This document shows positions 17,878-26,599 of a stretch of 64,000 bases of DNA, in pieces (position 1 is the stretch's first letter; every line of letters begins with the position of its first letter). The notes under the pieces are model-generated. The model did no database searches. It was given only the letters and a program-made list of their open reading frames with translations, and was not told where the DNA came from. The position numbers and the translations under genes are program-made. The DNA is taken from the NCBI GenBank assembly GCA_946537885.1, contig CAMNGC010000005.1, positions 1-64,000 on the forward strand, written 5' to 3'. The DNA is from an uncultured Clostridia bacterium (GTDB lineage Bacteria; Bacillota; Clostridia; Saccharofermentanales; Saccharofermentanaceae).

Positions 17878-19242
17878 TTATGCTTTAGCAGCTGCCTTCT
17901 TAGCCTTCTCGGCTTCGAGAGCCTTAGCGGACTTCTTAACCATAAACAGGCTGATGAGGAGAGCTACAACATAGAGAGCGCATGTAACGTAGAGGACGTA
18001 CTGGTAACCTGCGGGGTTATCGGCAGGGTCCTTTGTTCCGAAGTGCTTAACGATATATGTAGCCATCTGGTTTCCCGTGAGACCGGCCATAGCCCAGGCG
18101 GAGAGTGTCAGGCCGTGGATGGCACTGATATTGCCCATGCCGTAGTGGTCGGAAAGGAGAGTAGGAACGTTGGAGAAGCCTCCGCCGTATCCTGCATTTA
18201 CCATGAAGATCAGGGCCATAACGATAATAACAAGAAGCATATTCTTGGAGTCACCGTCGTAAGCATTCTTGATGGCGCTTGTAGCAAGCGTAAGAACTGT
18301 AAGACCGATGGAGATCATGAAGATGAGCTTATAGATCGTATTACGATCCTTGAGGTAGTCGGCCCATGTGGAGAAGCCGAGACGTCCGCCTGCATTGAAG
18401 ATAGCGGAGATAGAAGAAAGTGTCGCAGCTACGCCCGCAAGACCGATAACTGTAACGATCTGCTTTTCCTGGGAGATGATCGCCAGACCGCATGTGATGT
18501 TGATATAAAACATCAGCCAGATACCGATATAGTTGCTGATAGGGCGGGACTTGATAACCTTCCAAGTGCTGATCTTCTCTTCCTTCGGAGGCTCTTTCCA
18601 GCCATCAGGCTTCTTAAGGAGAAGGTGACCTACGAACATCATTACAAAGTAGATCGCTGCGAGGATCCAGAACATTCTGTAAACACCGCCTTCGCGGGGA
18701 ACCTTATTCTTGATATCAGTGTACATGATGTGCTCCATGATAGGAGAAGCAATGGCCTTGGCTGCACCGAAGCCGGCAACGGCAAGACCTGTTGCAAGAC
18801 CCTTATGATCCGAGAACCAGAGCATGAGCGTCTTTACGGGGGAGAGATAACCTGTACCGAGGCCGATACCCATGATACAACCGTAGCAGAGGTAGATTCC
18901 GAACAGAGCCAGATTGCTGCCCTGGTGTTCACCGCCGTACCAAATGAAGAAGCCTGTGCCGGCCATACCTACTGTAAAGCAGATGGTTGCGACCAGGGAT
19001 GAAAGGTGGATATTTTTTTCGACAACATTTCCAAGGAACGCTGCTGACATTCCGAGGAAGAAGATCGCCAGGCTGAAAGCCCAGGCAGTCGCGCTGGATG
19101 ACTTGCCGATATATGCGCCGATCTCGGAGCTGAACATCGACCAGCAGTATACTGTACCTACACTGCAGTGGAGGAGCAGTGCGGGGATGGCTGCGCGGGT
19201 CCATTTATTGTTACGCCAGCCTCCTGATTTTGTTTCACTCAT
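17878..19242 (-). CDS. OFA-family MFS transporter (oxalate/formate antiporter type)
   Basis: A 454-residue, 12-segment major facilitator protein. The N-terminal 'LLHCSVGTVYCWSMFSSEI' and 'GIGLGTGYLSPVKTLMLWFSDHKGLATGLAV' blocks are typical of the OFA/OxlT group; OxlT exchanges oxalate and formate. The C-terminal tail is Ala/Lys-rich. Placed beside pflB-pflA, so formate or another small carboxylate is a reasonable substrate, but this is inference. AGGAGG precedes the ATG. Confidence 0.85.
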   Translation of the reverse strand: MSETKSGGWRNNKWTRAAIPALLLHCSVGTVYCWSMFSSEIGAYIGKSSSATAWAFSLAIFFLGMSAAFLGNVVEKNIHLSSLVATICFTVGMAGTGFFIWYGGEHQGSNLALFGIYLCYGCIMGIGLGTGYLSPVKTLMLWFSDHKGLATGLAVAGFGAAKAIASPIMEHIMYTDIKNKVPREGGVYRMFWILAAIYFVMMFVGHLLLKKPDGWKEPPKEEKISTWKVIKSRPISNYIGIWLMFYINITCGLAIISQEKQIVTVIGLAGVAATLSSISAIFNAGGRLGFSTWADYLKDRNTIYKLIFMISIGLTVLTLATSAIKNAYDGDSKNMLLVIIVMALIFMVNAGYGGGFSNVPTLLSDHYGMGNISAIHGLTLSAWAMAGLTGNQMATYIVKHFGTKDPADNPAGYQYVLYVTCALYVVALLISLFMVKKSAKALEAEKAKKAAAKA

Positions 19243-19401
19243 AATTAGCCTCCTGATGATTTTTCTTCAAATCGTTATGAATGTTATATTATTTTCTTCC
19301 CAAACGCAATTTATTTAATAGGTAAAAGAGCACTTTTCGATGATTTTGTCATAGAAAAACAACATTAGGGGACATATTTATAGCGAAAAGAGCTATTAGG
19401 C

Positions 19402-19410
19402 TGATATAAT
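19402..19410 (+). promoter_or_regulatory. Possible extended -10 promoter
   Basis: TGATATAAT (extended -10) lies 38 bp before the ATG at 19448; no convincing -35 hexamer is seen. Confidence 0.4.
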
Positions 19411-19447
19411 TATCGTGTATGCAATCTTACCGACGGAGGTAACAGTA

Positions 19448-20044
19448 ATGGATAAGAAAGAGGTCAGATCTCTTAAGATCACTAAGTTTTTGGCATGTTT
19501 TGTGCTTTTGATATTCGGTTTATCCTTTTTCTTCTGGCCTGATGACAGGGCGAAGGCTTTTGCTCAGAGCATAGGACTGGTTCTTGCAGTTGCGGGCATC
19601 ATCGAGGCTTTGGTCCTTCTGATCAAATCCGATAAGGAGACTCGCGGTATCGGTTACATCATATTGACCGTCATCTGTCTGGCGCTCAGCGGCGTAGGAA
19701 TCTTCTTTGCCATTAAGCCTGACAAGCTCGTTGATACTTTCGGCTATATGTTCGGTATCGTCGTACTGCTTATGGCAGCCTATAATGCTTATCTGTCTAT
19801 GGGCATCATCCGTAAGAACAATGGTGACAAATGGGGAGTATCGCTGATACTGTCCCTCGGAACTTTCCTTCTCGCGGTTATTGTTCTCGTTAAGGCCGGC
19901 GATGTTACCGAAGGCTTGAAGCGCTTCATCGGCGTAATGCTTGTAGTAGCTGCTATTACCGAGTTCTGGAACAGCATCAGCATCAGAGCGACCGAGAAGG
20001 CCAAGAACAAAGAGATCCCTGCAAAGACTGTAGGAGAAGACTGA
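19448..20044 (+). CDS. HdeD/DUF308-like membrane protein
   Basis: A 198-residue membrane protein with six predicted hydrophobic segments arranged in pairs, as in HdeD-type (DUF308) proteins ('FVLLIFGLSFFFWPDD', 'VLAVAGIIEALVLLI', 'GVMLVVAAITEFWNSISI'). Function is unknown; E. coli HdeD is linked to acid resistance. Start chosen at ATG 19448 because GGAGG lies 8 nt upstream; the frame is open upstream from 19415 without a ribosome site. Confidence 0.75.
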   Translation: MDKKEVRSLKITKFLACFVLLIFGLSFFFWPDDRAKAFAQSIGLVLAVAGIIEALVLLIKSDKETRGIGYIILTVICLALSGVGIFFAIKPDKLVDTFGYMFGIVVLLMAAYNAYLSMGIIRKNNGDKWGVSLILSLGTFLLAVIVLVKAGDVTEGLKRFIGVMLVVAAITEFWNSISIRATEKAKNKEIPAKTVGED

Positions 20045-20090
20045 TATCGGGCTTTATCACATTTATCCACATATTTGCCGTCAAATGAAT

Positions 20091-20119
20091 TTGACTGTTT
20101 TGTTGTGATGTCATAAAAT
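20091..20119 (+). promoter_or_regulatory. Promoter of the MoxR/VWA operon
   Basis: TTGACT (20091-20096), 17-bp spacer, TAAAAT (20114-20119), about 40 bp before the moxR-type ATG. Confidence 0.6.
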
Positions 20120-20157
20120 AGCAGGAGTGGACAAAAAGGGAAACGGAGAATCACATA

Positions 20158-21153
20158 ATGGTAATTGAAAACTTTGTTCGTATCTCGCGAGAAGAAGTCG
20201 CGAAGGCTATTGATGTTGTTAACAGGATCACTGATTACTATTATCAGAAGATGGTTGGACAGAGAGATCTTGGTACGGCACTTCTGATCACTCTCATCAC
20301 CAATGGTCATATCCTGATCGAGTCGGTACCGGGTCTTGCCAAGACGACGGCTGCCAAGACCATGACGGAAGCAGTTAACGGTAAATTCTCGAGGATTCAG
20401 TGTACGCCTGACCTTTTGCCGAGCGACATCGTTGGAACGCAGATCCTGAATTACACGAATAATACTTTCGAGACAAAGCTTGGTCCGGTTCATGCTAATT
20501 TTGTTCTCTTAGACGAGATAAACCGTTCAAGCGCCAAGACTCAGAGCGCCATGCTCGAAGTAATGCAGGAGCACCAGACTACTATCGGCGGTCAGATCTA
20601 TCCTGTTCCGGATATTTTCATGGTCATTGCCACGCAGAACCCCATTGAGCAGGAGGGTACTTATCTTCTGTCGGAGGCTCAGCTGGACAGATTCTTTATG
20701 AAATGTGTCATTGACTATCCGTCCGCAGATGAGGAGCTCACCATCATTAATCGTGTTGAGCAGGATGTTTTCGCCGATGTGCATTCAGTTGTTACTCTGG
20801 ATGATATCAGGTTCCTGCAGGGGCTGGTTAAGAGGGTATATGTTGACGATTCCGTTAAGCAGTACATCATAAGGTTGGTAGAGGCAACTCGTCATCCTGA
20901 CAAGTATATATCCAAGGATCTGGCTCAGTATGTAACTATCGGTGCCAGTATCAGAGGATCCATCTGTCTTATGGAAGCTGCCAAGGCCGTAGCGCTCCTG
21001 AGCGCCAGAGACTACGCTACACCTGACGATGTTAAGTCCCAGATCCACGAAGTATTGAGACATAGAGTTTCTCTGAATTTTGCAGCTGTCGCTGACGGAA
21101 TTACCGAAGATAAGATCATTGATGCGATTATGGGGGCTATTCCTACACCATGA
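20158..21153 (+). CDS. MoxR-family AAA+ ATPase
   Basis: A 331-residue MoxR ATPase. Walker A is in 'ESVPGLAKTTAAK', Walker B in 'FVLLDEINRSSAK', and the sensor region in 'MVIATQNPIEQEGTYLLSEAQLDRF'. MoxR proteins act as chaperone-like ATPases that work with VWA-domain partners. It heads a six-gene operon in which every junction overlaps or nearly so; its stop overlaps the DUF58 start by 4 bp. Confidence 0.95.
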   Translation: MVIENFVRISREEVAKAIDVVNRITDYYYQKMVGQRDLGTALLITLITNGHILIESVPGLAKTTAAKTMTEAVNGKFSRIQCTPDLLPSDIVGTQILNYTNNTFETKLGPVHANFVLLDEINRSSAKTQSAMLEVMQEHQTTIGGQIYPVPDIFMVIATQNPIEQEGTYLLSEAQLDRFFMKCVIDYPSADEELTIINRVEQDVFADVHSVVTLDDIRFLQGLVKRVYVDDSVKQYIIRLVEATRHPDKYISKDLAQYVTIGASIRGSICLMEAAKAVALLSARDYATPDDVKSQIHEVLRHRVSLNFAAVADGITEDKIIDAIMGAIPTP

Positions 21154-22022
21154 TGTCAGGGTATATCAATAAGATAAAAGCCAATGTGAGTATCTATGCT
21201 ACTCACAAGACATCCAGCGTGCTTGACGGAACATATCTTTCCGTCTATATGGGAAGGAGCATGAATTTCGAGGATCTTCGTGAGTATGTTCCCGGCGATA
21301 ATATTAAGGATATCGACTGGAAGGCAAGCTCAAGAGCCGGCAATCTTCTGATCAAGAGATATGTGGCCGAGAAGAAGCACAACATCATGCTCGTAATGGA
21401 TTCCGGCATCAAGATGGAGGGTGACACCCTTAAGGGGGAGTGTAAGAAAGAGATCGCTCTTATGACGGCGGGAACACTTTCTTATCTGGCCTACAAGAAC
21501 GGTGACAATATCGGCGCTATCTATGATTGCGGCATGATGAAGTATCATCCCTTTAAGACAGGTCTCGTCAATGTTGAGAAGATCCTCGCATCTTACAATT
21601 CCGAATGCTGCAAGACCAAGGAAGGCAACATCGAAAAGACTCTGGAATACATCATCAATCACTTCAACCGCAGGATGATCATTATCGTTATCTCTGACAT
21701 GAAAGGTATCGCGGGGATAAACGAAAGTACGCTCAAGAGACTTAGGATAATGCATGATGTTATGTGCATTGAAATAAGCGATGCGGATGTAACCGGTAAT
21801 CGGACTTTCGATCTTGATACCGGAATGTACATGCCCGCATTTATCACAAGGAGCAGGAAGCTCATAAAACTGGAAAGGGAAGAGAAAGAATCGGTGCGCC
21901 GTGAGAACGAGCGCAAGCTTGTACACAGCGGAGTCATGAGCGTTCAGATCGATGACATGGACGACACTGCGGGCAAGATAATCGAATTATTGGAAAAGCA
22001 CAGATATGCCAACAACCGTTGA
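21150..22022 (+). CDS. DUF58-domain protein
   Basis: A 290-residue protein with the DUF58 signature 'FEDLREYVPGDNIKDIDWKASSR' region (read as 'REYVPGDNIKDIDWKA') and 'RYVAEKKHNIMLVMDSG'. The C-terminal half has a degenerate VWA-like fold. DUF58 proteins almost always follow MoxR in Bat-type operons and are thought to scaffold its action. The next gene starts 17 bp before this one ends. Confidence 0.92.
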   Translation: MMSGYINKIKANVSIYATHKTSSVLDGTYLSVYMGRSMNFEDLREYVPGDNIKDIDWKASSRAGNLLIKRYVAEKKHNIMLVMDSGIKMEGDTLKGECKKEIALMTAGTLSYLAYKNGDNIGAIYDCGMMKYHPFKTGLVNVEKILASYNSECCKTKEGNIEKTLEYIINHFNRRMIIIVISDMKGIAGINESTLKRLRIMHDVMCIEISDADVTGNRTFDLDTGMYMPAFITRSRKLIKLEREEKESVRRENERKLVHSGVMSVQIDDMDDTAGKIIELLEKHRYANNR

Positions 22023-22503
22023 TCTACAGGAACCGTTATCATTTTCGCTATTACTGACGGTCATACTTATAGTACTGGCAGTACTTCCGCCTGTCATCTG
22101 GCTGATATTGAAGCTGCTTAAGATCAAGCTGCCCGAGAAGAAGCAGAAGCTGGTCCAGGAAGAGGAAGCTCCTATCGTGATGAAGCCGGTGCGCCCCATC
22201 GAGGTCTTGAAGCGCGAGTATCTGCTTAAGATCGATGCGGTGGAGAGCAAATATAAGGAGAAGCAGATCGATGCCCGTGAGGCCCATATTCAGATGAGTT
22301 CCATCGTCAGAGAATTCGTAAATGACGCGACGGGTGTCAATGTGCGTAATTTCACCCTCCGTGAGATACAGAAACTCAATATGCCGAACTTAAGCAAACT
22401 TATAAGCGAGTTCTATTCGCCCGAGTTTGCTTTCGGAACAGAAGATATCCAGATCGAGGATTCTTTTTCTAATGCAAGGCAGGTGATAAGAGAATGGAAT
22501 TAA
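22006..22503 (+). CDS. Single-pass membrane protein of the Bat-type operon
   Basis: A 165-residue protein with one N-terminal transmembrane segment (about residues 12-38) followed by a charged cytoplasmic domain, partly helical ('EKKQKLVQEEEAP', 'YLLKIDAVESKYKEK'). No domain name is recognised; position and size match the small DUF4381-like component found between DUF58 and VWA genes in other operons. Its end overlaps the next start by 10 bp. Confidence 0.75.
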   Translation: MPTTVDLQEPLSFSLLLTVILIVLAVLPPVIWLILKLLKIKLPEKKQKLVQEEEAPIVMKPVRPIEVLKREYLLKIDAVESKYKEKQIDAREAHIQMSSIVREFVNDATGVNVRNFTLREIQKLNMPNLSKLISEFYSPEFAFGTEDIQIEDSFSNARQVIREWN

Positions 22504-23489
22504 CTTATCCTTTTGCATTATACGGAGGCCTTGTAGTCATCATCCTGGCATTTCTTATTACCATCAAGAAACATAAACCCGGTTTTAAGGGTGGCAAGAA
22601 GAGCGCTAACACGGATTATGTAAAGTCTCTGCCTCATTATCAGATGTTGCTGCTGGAATATGGCGTCCTGAAGATCCTGGCACTGGTCTCGATCCTTATC
22701 TCACTTCTGATGTCCGTATTCCTTATCTCGAGACCGTCTGAAGTGCGCACTCAGACAAATGAGGTTCATAACAGGGATATCTTTATCTGCTTTGATATAT
22801 CCACATCCTTGGACAGCGTCAGCATGGAGCTCTGCGAGCAGCTGGAGGACTTCGTATCCCAGCTCAAGGGCGAGAGGTTCGGTATCACTATCTTTAACGG
22901 TAAAGCGGTATTGCTGGTGCCCCTGACAACTGATTACAGCTATGTGTTGGAAGAATTAGAGCGCCTTAGAAGCTCCATCGAGGCCGGACAGGACATCTGG
23001 TATTACTCGGATCTCAACAGTGAGTCCGGATATCGTTTTGCAGGTACGGACAGTGAGAGAGGAAGCTCTCTTATCGGTGACGGTCTGGCATCCTGCCTTT
23101 ATAGCTTTACTGATCTGGATGAGGAACCTGACAGATCACGTTTGATCGTTTTCGTAACTGATAATGACCTGCAGGGTGATCCTCTCGTGACTATGGAAGA
23201 GGCGATGGAACTGTGTGCGGCTCACAATGTAAAGGTTTTTTCTCTCGCTCCCTATTTTGTAGTGGATGAGCAGAAATTCAAGACCGCGACCTTGAGCACC
23301 GGCGGACAGTATTTCAATACAAGTCGTCGTCATGCCATGGAGGACATGCTGTCAACAGTTCAGCAGACTGATGTATCGGCAACCTATACTACGGTTACAG
23401 CCAGGACTGATGTTCCGGAAGTACCGGCGATCATTATGACGGTAAGTCTGCTGGTATATGCAATTTGTGTAAGGAGGCTTAAGATATGA
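22494..23489 (+). CDS. VWA-domain membrane protein (BatA-like)
   Basis: A 331-residue protein with membrane segments near residues 5-22 and 60-80, a von Willebrand A domain from about 95 to 290, and a C-terminal transmembrane segment. The metal-ion-dependent adhesion site is intact: 'FDISTS' (DxSxS). The Bat name comes from Bacteroides aerotolerance; the molecular task is not settled. Overlaps the next gene by 4 bp. Confidence 0.88.
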   Translation: MELTYPFALYGGLVVIILAFLITIKKHKPGFKGGKKSANTDYVKSLPHYQMLLLEYGVLKILALVSILISLLMSVFLISRPSEVRTQTNEVHNRDIFICFDISTSLDSVSMELCEQLEDFVSQLKGERFGITIFNGKAVLLVPLTTDYSYVLEELERLRSSIEAGQDIWYYSDLNSESGYRFAGTDSERGSSLIGDGLASCLYSFTDLDEEPDRSRLIVFVTDNDLQGDPLVTMEEAMELCAAHNVKVFSLAPYFVVDEQKFKTATLSTGGQYFNTSRRHAMEDMLSTVQQTDVSATYTTVTARTDVPEVPAIIMTVSLLVYAICVRRLKI

Positions 23490-24499
23490 CCATAGTTCCT
23501 ATCATTCCCGTGCCTCTGATCATAATCATTGCCGCAGTGCTGCTGATCCTGAGCCCCAGGAATCTACCGGGTATTATCAAGCGTGTGATCGCGGTCATTC
23601 TTTTTTGTGTTATATCCGTCAGGATAATGGTGCCTACGGACGAGGTCGATGTTGTCAAAAATGATGTCGATGTTCTTTTCGTTGTTGATAATACGATAAG
23701 CATGGTGGCAGAAGATTACGGTAAGGGCAGACGCAGGATCGATGCCGTTAAGGATGATGTCAATACGATAATTGATGAGTTTGAAGGCTCCAGATTCGCA
23801 TTGGTAACTTTCTCCAATGACCCCTTCTGTCTGGTACCTTATACCACCGATGTAACTGTTATCAAAAATGCCGTTGAGTCCCTTGACGGTCTGACCGAAT
23901 ATACCGGCAGCGGAACGTCCATGAGATCTGCTCTCGAGGGAATGGAGACGATGTTGAGACATAATATGGAGGCGCTCGACGAGGAGGATGCCGATCTCGA
24001 TATCGAGAACGGTAATTACAGAGTTCAGGTAGTCTTCCTGATCACCGACGGTGAGATGAATATCGGACGTAACCTCCCCGAATTCGACGAGGCAAGCGAT
24101 TATATCGACACCGGTGCTGTTTTGGGATACGGCACCGAGAGGGGCGGAATAATGAGAGTTTACTATTACTCCTCCTATTATGATGACGAGAAGCATGTCC
24201 TCTACTATACCAATCCGCAGACCGGTAATTACGAGAGAGCCGTGTCTAAGATAGATGAGGAAAATCTGGAGTCTATGGCTTCCGGTCTGGGTGTCGACTA
24301 TTACCATCTCGAATCTTCTTCTGATACGAAGGATATGATAGATGACGTTTTGAAGAATGTCGAAAAGGGCGATTTCGATCACGAGAAGAAGTCCATGAAG
24401 GGGCGTACTGACATTTACTGGATCGCAGCGGCCGGTCTTGCCGTCTTGCTGCTGATCGACTTTATCGATCTTAGAAGAAAGCTGGGGCAGACAGAATGA
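23486..24499 (+). CDS. VWA-domain membrane protein (BatB-like)
   Basis: A 337-residue paralogue of the preceding gene product. Two N-terminal hydrophobic segments, a VWA domain (about residues 65-300) and a terminal transmembrane segment. The MIDAS motif reads 'DNTISM', a conservative DxTxS form. A 'ITDGEMNIG' block supplies the later metal-site Asp. Overlaps the TPR gene by 4 bp. Confidence 0.86.
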   Translation: MTIVPIIPVPLIIIIAAVLLILSPRNLPGIIKRVIAVILFCVISVRIMVPTDEVDVVKNDVDVLFVVDNTISMVAEDYGKGRRRIDAVKDDVNTIIDEFEGSRFALVTFSNDPFCLVPYTTDVTVIKNAVESLDGLTEYTGSGTSMRSALEGMETMLRHNMEALDEEDADLDIENGNYRVQVVFLITDGEMNIGRNLPEFDEASDYIDTGAVLGYGTERGGIMRVYYYSSYYDDEKHVLYYTNPQTGNYERAVSKIDEENLESMASGLGVDYYHLESSSDTKDMIDDVLKNVEKGDFDHEKKSMKGRTDIYWIAAAGLAVLLLIDFIDLRRKLGQTE

Positions 24500-25452
24500 A
24501 GAAATACATAATCGGAATAGTCTATGCTGTCATCCTCTTCCTGTGTGCCAGACAGTGTATCAATTATTTTTACAACGAGCATGTTATCAACGAGATGGAG
24601 AAGGGCAACTATAGCGTTAACGACAATCTCCTGACAAAGGGTAACTTTATTCAGCCTTATATAGCCTACTACAACAACGGCAACATCGCCTATGAGAATC
24701 ACAGGTACGATGAAGCCGAGGAGTGCTATAGAGAGGCTCTTGAGCATTATATCCCAGACGGCGACGAGTGTCCTGTCAGGATCAATCTGGCTCTTGCCAT
24801 GACACAGGGATTGGGCCCTGAGTGGAATGCTCCCGAGAATGCCGAACACTCTCTCGAAGTTTTGTATGCGGCCCGCGATGTATTGCTGGAGGACGGATGT
24901 GCCACTGAAGAAGGTGACGGTCACAGCAAGATCGCCGAGAGATTAAAGCGTGACATCGAGCGAGCCATTGAGGAGCTTGAAAATCAGCAGGAGCAGGATC
25001 CTTCCGATCAGAGTGAATCCGAGAGCGATCCAAGTGACTCGAGTGATCAGTCGGAATCTTCAGATTCTTCGGATTCTTCCCAGACTTCCGAGTCGTCCGA
25101 GTCGTCCGACAGCTCTGAGAGCTCTGACAGCTCCCAGTCATCAGAGTCATCAGACCAGTCTGAATCTTCTGCCAGTTCAGACAGCTCAGACAGCTCAGAG
25201 TCCAGCGACGGTTCTGAGAGTTCTGAGGGATCCGACGGTTCTGAAAGCTCCAGTGACGGCTCTGATCAGACTGACGAATCCGATGGTTCCGAGACCAGCT
25301 CCGGTGACGGCACTTTGAGCAGCTTTGAGCAGTTCGAGCAGGACGTCAGAGAGCAGCTGGCACAGGATGCTATCCAGGCATATTCCGATCGTCAGAGCGA
25401 CATCAACTACTATAGCGGCAATTACGGTTACAGCCAGGATATAATCTGGTAA
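24496..25452 (+). CDS. TPR-type protein with Ser/Asp-rich tail (BatC position)
   Basis: A 318-residue protein. One N-terminal membrane segment (residues 4-20), a TPR-like region ('NGNIAYENHRYDEAEECYREALEHY'), then about 100 residues almost entirely Ser, Asp, Glu and Gln (24990-25310) resembling the SD-repeats of staphylococcal adhesins. The last 45 residues return to normal composition. The Ser stretch uses AGC, TCC, TCT and TCA codons freely, so composition is held at protein level. Ends the operon. Confidence 0.82.
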   Translation: MKKYIIGIVYAVILFLCARQCINYFYNEHVINEMEKGNYSVNDNLLTKGNFIQPYIAYYNNGNIAYENHRYDEAEECYREALEHYIPDGDECPVRINLALAMTQGLGPEWNAPENAEHSLEVLYAARDVLLEDGCATEEGDGHSKIAERLKRDIERAIEELENQQEQDPSDQSESESDPSDSSDQSESSDSSDSSQTSESSESSDSSESSDSSQSSESSDQSESSASSDSSDSSESSDGSESSEGSDGSESSSDGSDQTDESDGSETSSGDGTLSSFEQFEQDVREQLAQDAIQAYSDRQSDINYYSGNYGYSQDIIW

Positions 25453-25510
25453 GCACCGGTGTCAGCTGAGGCTGATCGCATTGTTGATGTTTTCCGGAAT
25501 TTTCAAAATC

Positions 25511-25546
25511 TGTCGAAGCCCGGGCATGTTTTTTTCGACATTTTTT
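25511..25546 (+). terminator. Possible terminator of the MoxR/VWA operon
   Basis: Arms TGTCGAA (25511-25517) and TTCGACA (25534-25540), with a GCCCGGGC palindrome inside, followed by TTTTTT. The long loop makes it a weak terminator. Confidence 0.4.
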
Positions 25547-25711
25547 GAAATATGCAATGATTTGTACAGAATCTGGAGCAGAATCTGTATTTTTTCTTTG
25601 TTCAGCTGCTTTTTGTCGAAAAACTCTCCCGTTTTTTTCGACGTTTTTCCATTATTTTAAGATCCGTCGAAAACCTTCATAACGGAAGAAAAAATGTGAT
25701 CTCAGCGAGTA

Positions 25712-25809
25712 TTTCCCTGTAGACTTCCCTATCTATAGGGAATAGTTCCGGGGAAAACATGGAAATTTCCCGATAGACTTCCCTATCTATAGGGAATAAT
25801 TCCGGGAAA
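25712..25809. repeat. Two 54-bp-spaced nested palindromes
   Basis: Copy 1 (25712-25756) and copy 2 (25766-25809) share about 40 positions. Each has outer arms TTTCCC/GGGAAA and an inner 18-bp palindrome TTCCCTAT-CT-ATAGGGAA (25725-25742 and 25779-25796). They lie in the 414-bp gap 25453-25866, which otherwise holds only several TCGAAAA/TTTTCGA heptamers and the hairpin at 25511; I see no gene in it. Confidence 0.85.
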
Positions 25810-25866
25810 TTGCAGCTTTTTTAAGTGAGCCTTCATCCGGACCGTTCGCGGATTATTATCGAAAAA

Positions 25867-26505
25867 TCACTCTATCCCATAGTGCAGCATCGGCTCCCCC
25901 ACATGTTTGCGGAAGAAGGCTACTAAGGGGCCGCAGAAGACTGCAGCTACGATGGTTCCGATTCCGAAAGTCCCGCCGAGGATGCCGCCGAAGATAACGC
26001 AGAGAGCATCACTTGTAACCCTGCAATACTGGAAGGGAACTTTATTTTGTTTTTCCGAGGCGATGAGGGATACGGCATCATGGGTTGATACGCCCATATC
26101 TGCGGTGAAGTAGATGCCGGAGCTGAAGCTTAAGAGTGTGACGCCTATGATGAGGAAAAGGATCCTAATGGGCATAGTATTGATCGCATCTCCCAGAACA
26201 TATCTCAGGAAGCGGGAGCTGTAGTCTGTTATATAGCCCAGAAGGAAGAGGTTGATCAAGGTTCCGACACCGATCTTTTTACGATCCAGGAGGATTATGG
26301 CGATCAGTTCGATCACGCTTAAGATAATATATGTGAGTCCGTAACTGATCGAGGAAGGCATTTGCTTATAGCTGCCCTGGACCAGCACGGTGAAGGGATC
26401 GACGCCGAATCTGGCGACATTAAAGAAAGCAACGCTCACGCCTACCATCGGAACGCCGAAAAGCATCATCAGTATTCGTCTCTTTGTATATTTGTCAGTT
26501 ATCAT
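25867..26505 (-). CDS. YczE/YitT-like membrane protein
   Basis: A 212-residue integral membrane protein with about five segments and the family-typical 'FFNVARFGVDPFTVLVQG', 'DRKKIGVGTLINLFLLGYITD' and 'YFTADMGVSTHDAV' blocks. Function of the family is unknown. Start chosen at ATG 26505 because ACAGG lies 6 nt upstream; a GTG two codons earlier (26511) has no room for a ribosome site. No promoter is clear. Confidence 0.82.
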   Translation of the reverse strand: MITDKYTKRRILMMLFGVPMVGVSVAFFNVARFGVDPFTVLVQGSYKQMPSSISYGLTYIILSVIELIAIILLDRKKIGVGTLINLFLLGYITDYSSRFLRYVLGDAINTMPIRILFLIIGVTLLSFSSGIYFTADMGVSTHDAVSLIASEKQNKVPFQYCRVTSDALCVIFGGILGGTFGIGTIVAAVFCGPLVAFFRKHVGEPMLHYGIE

Positions 26506-26599
26506 ATGCACCTGTTAAAATAAAAGATATATCAGTGATTATCTCATAAAGCTTTTTGTAGTAAAATATTTAAAATCTGACATTTAGGGAGGGTCATCT

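Noticed and set aside
24990..25315. Ser/Asp stretch taken as a DNA tandem repeat
   Set aside because: Codons vary freely, so there is no fixed nucleotide unit; the repetition is at the protein level.
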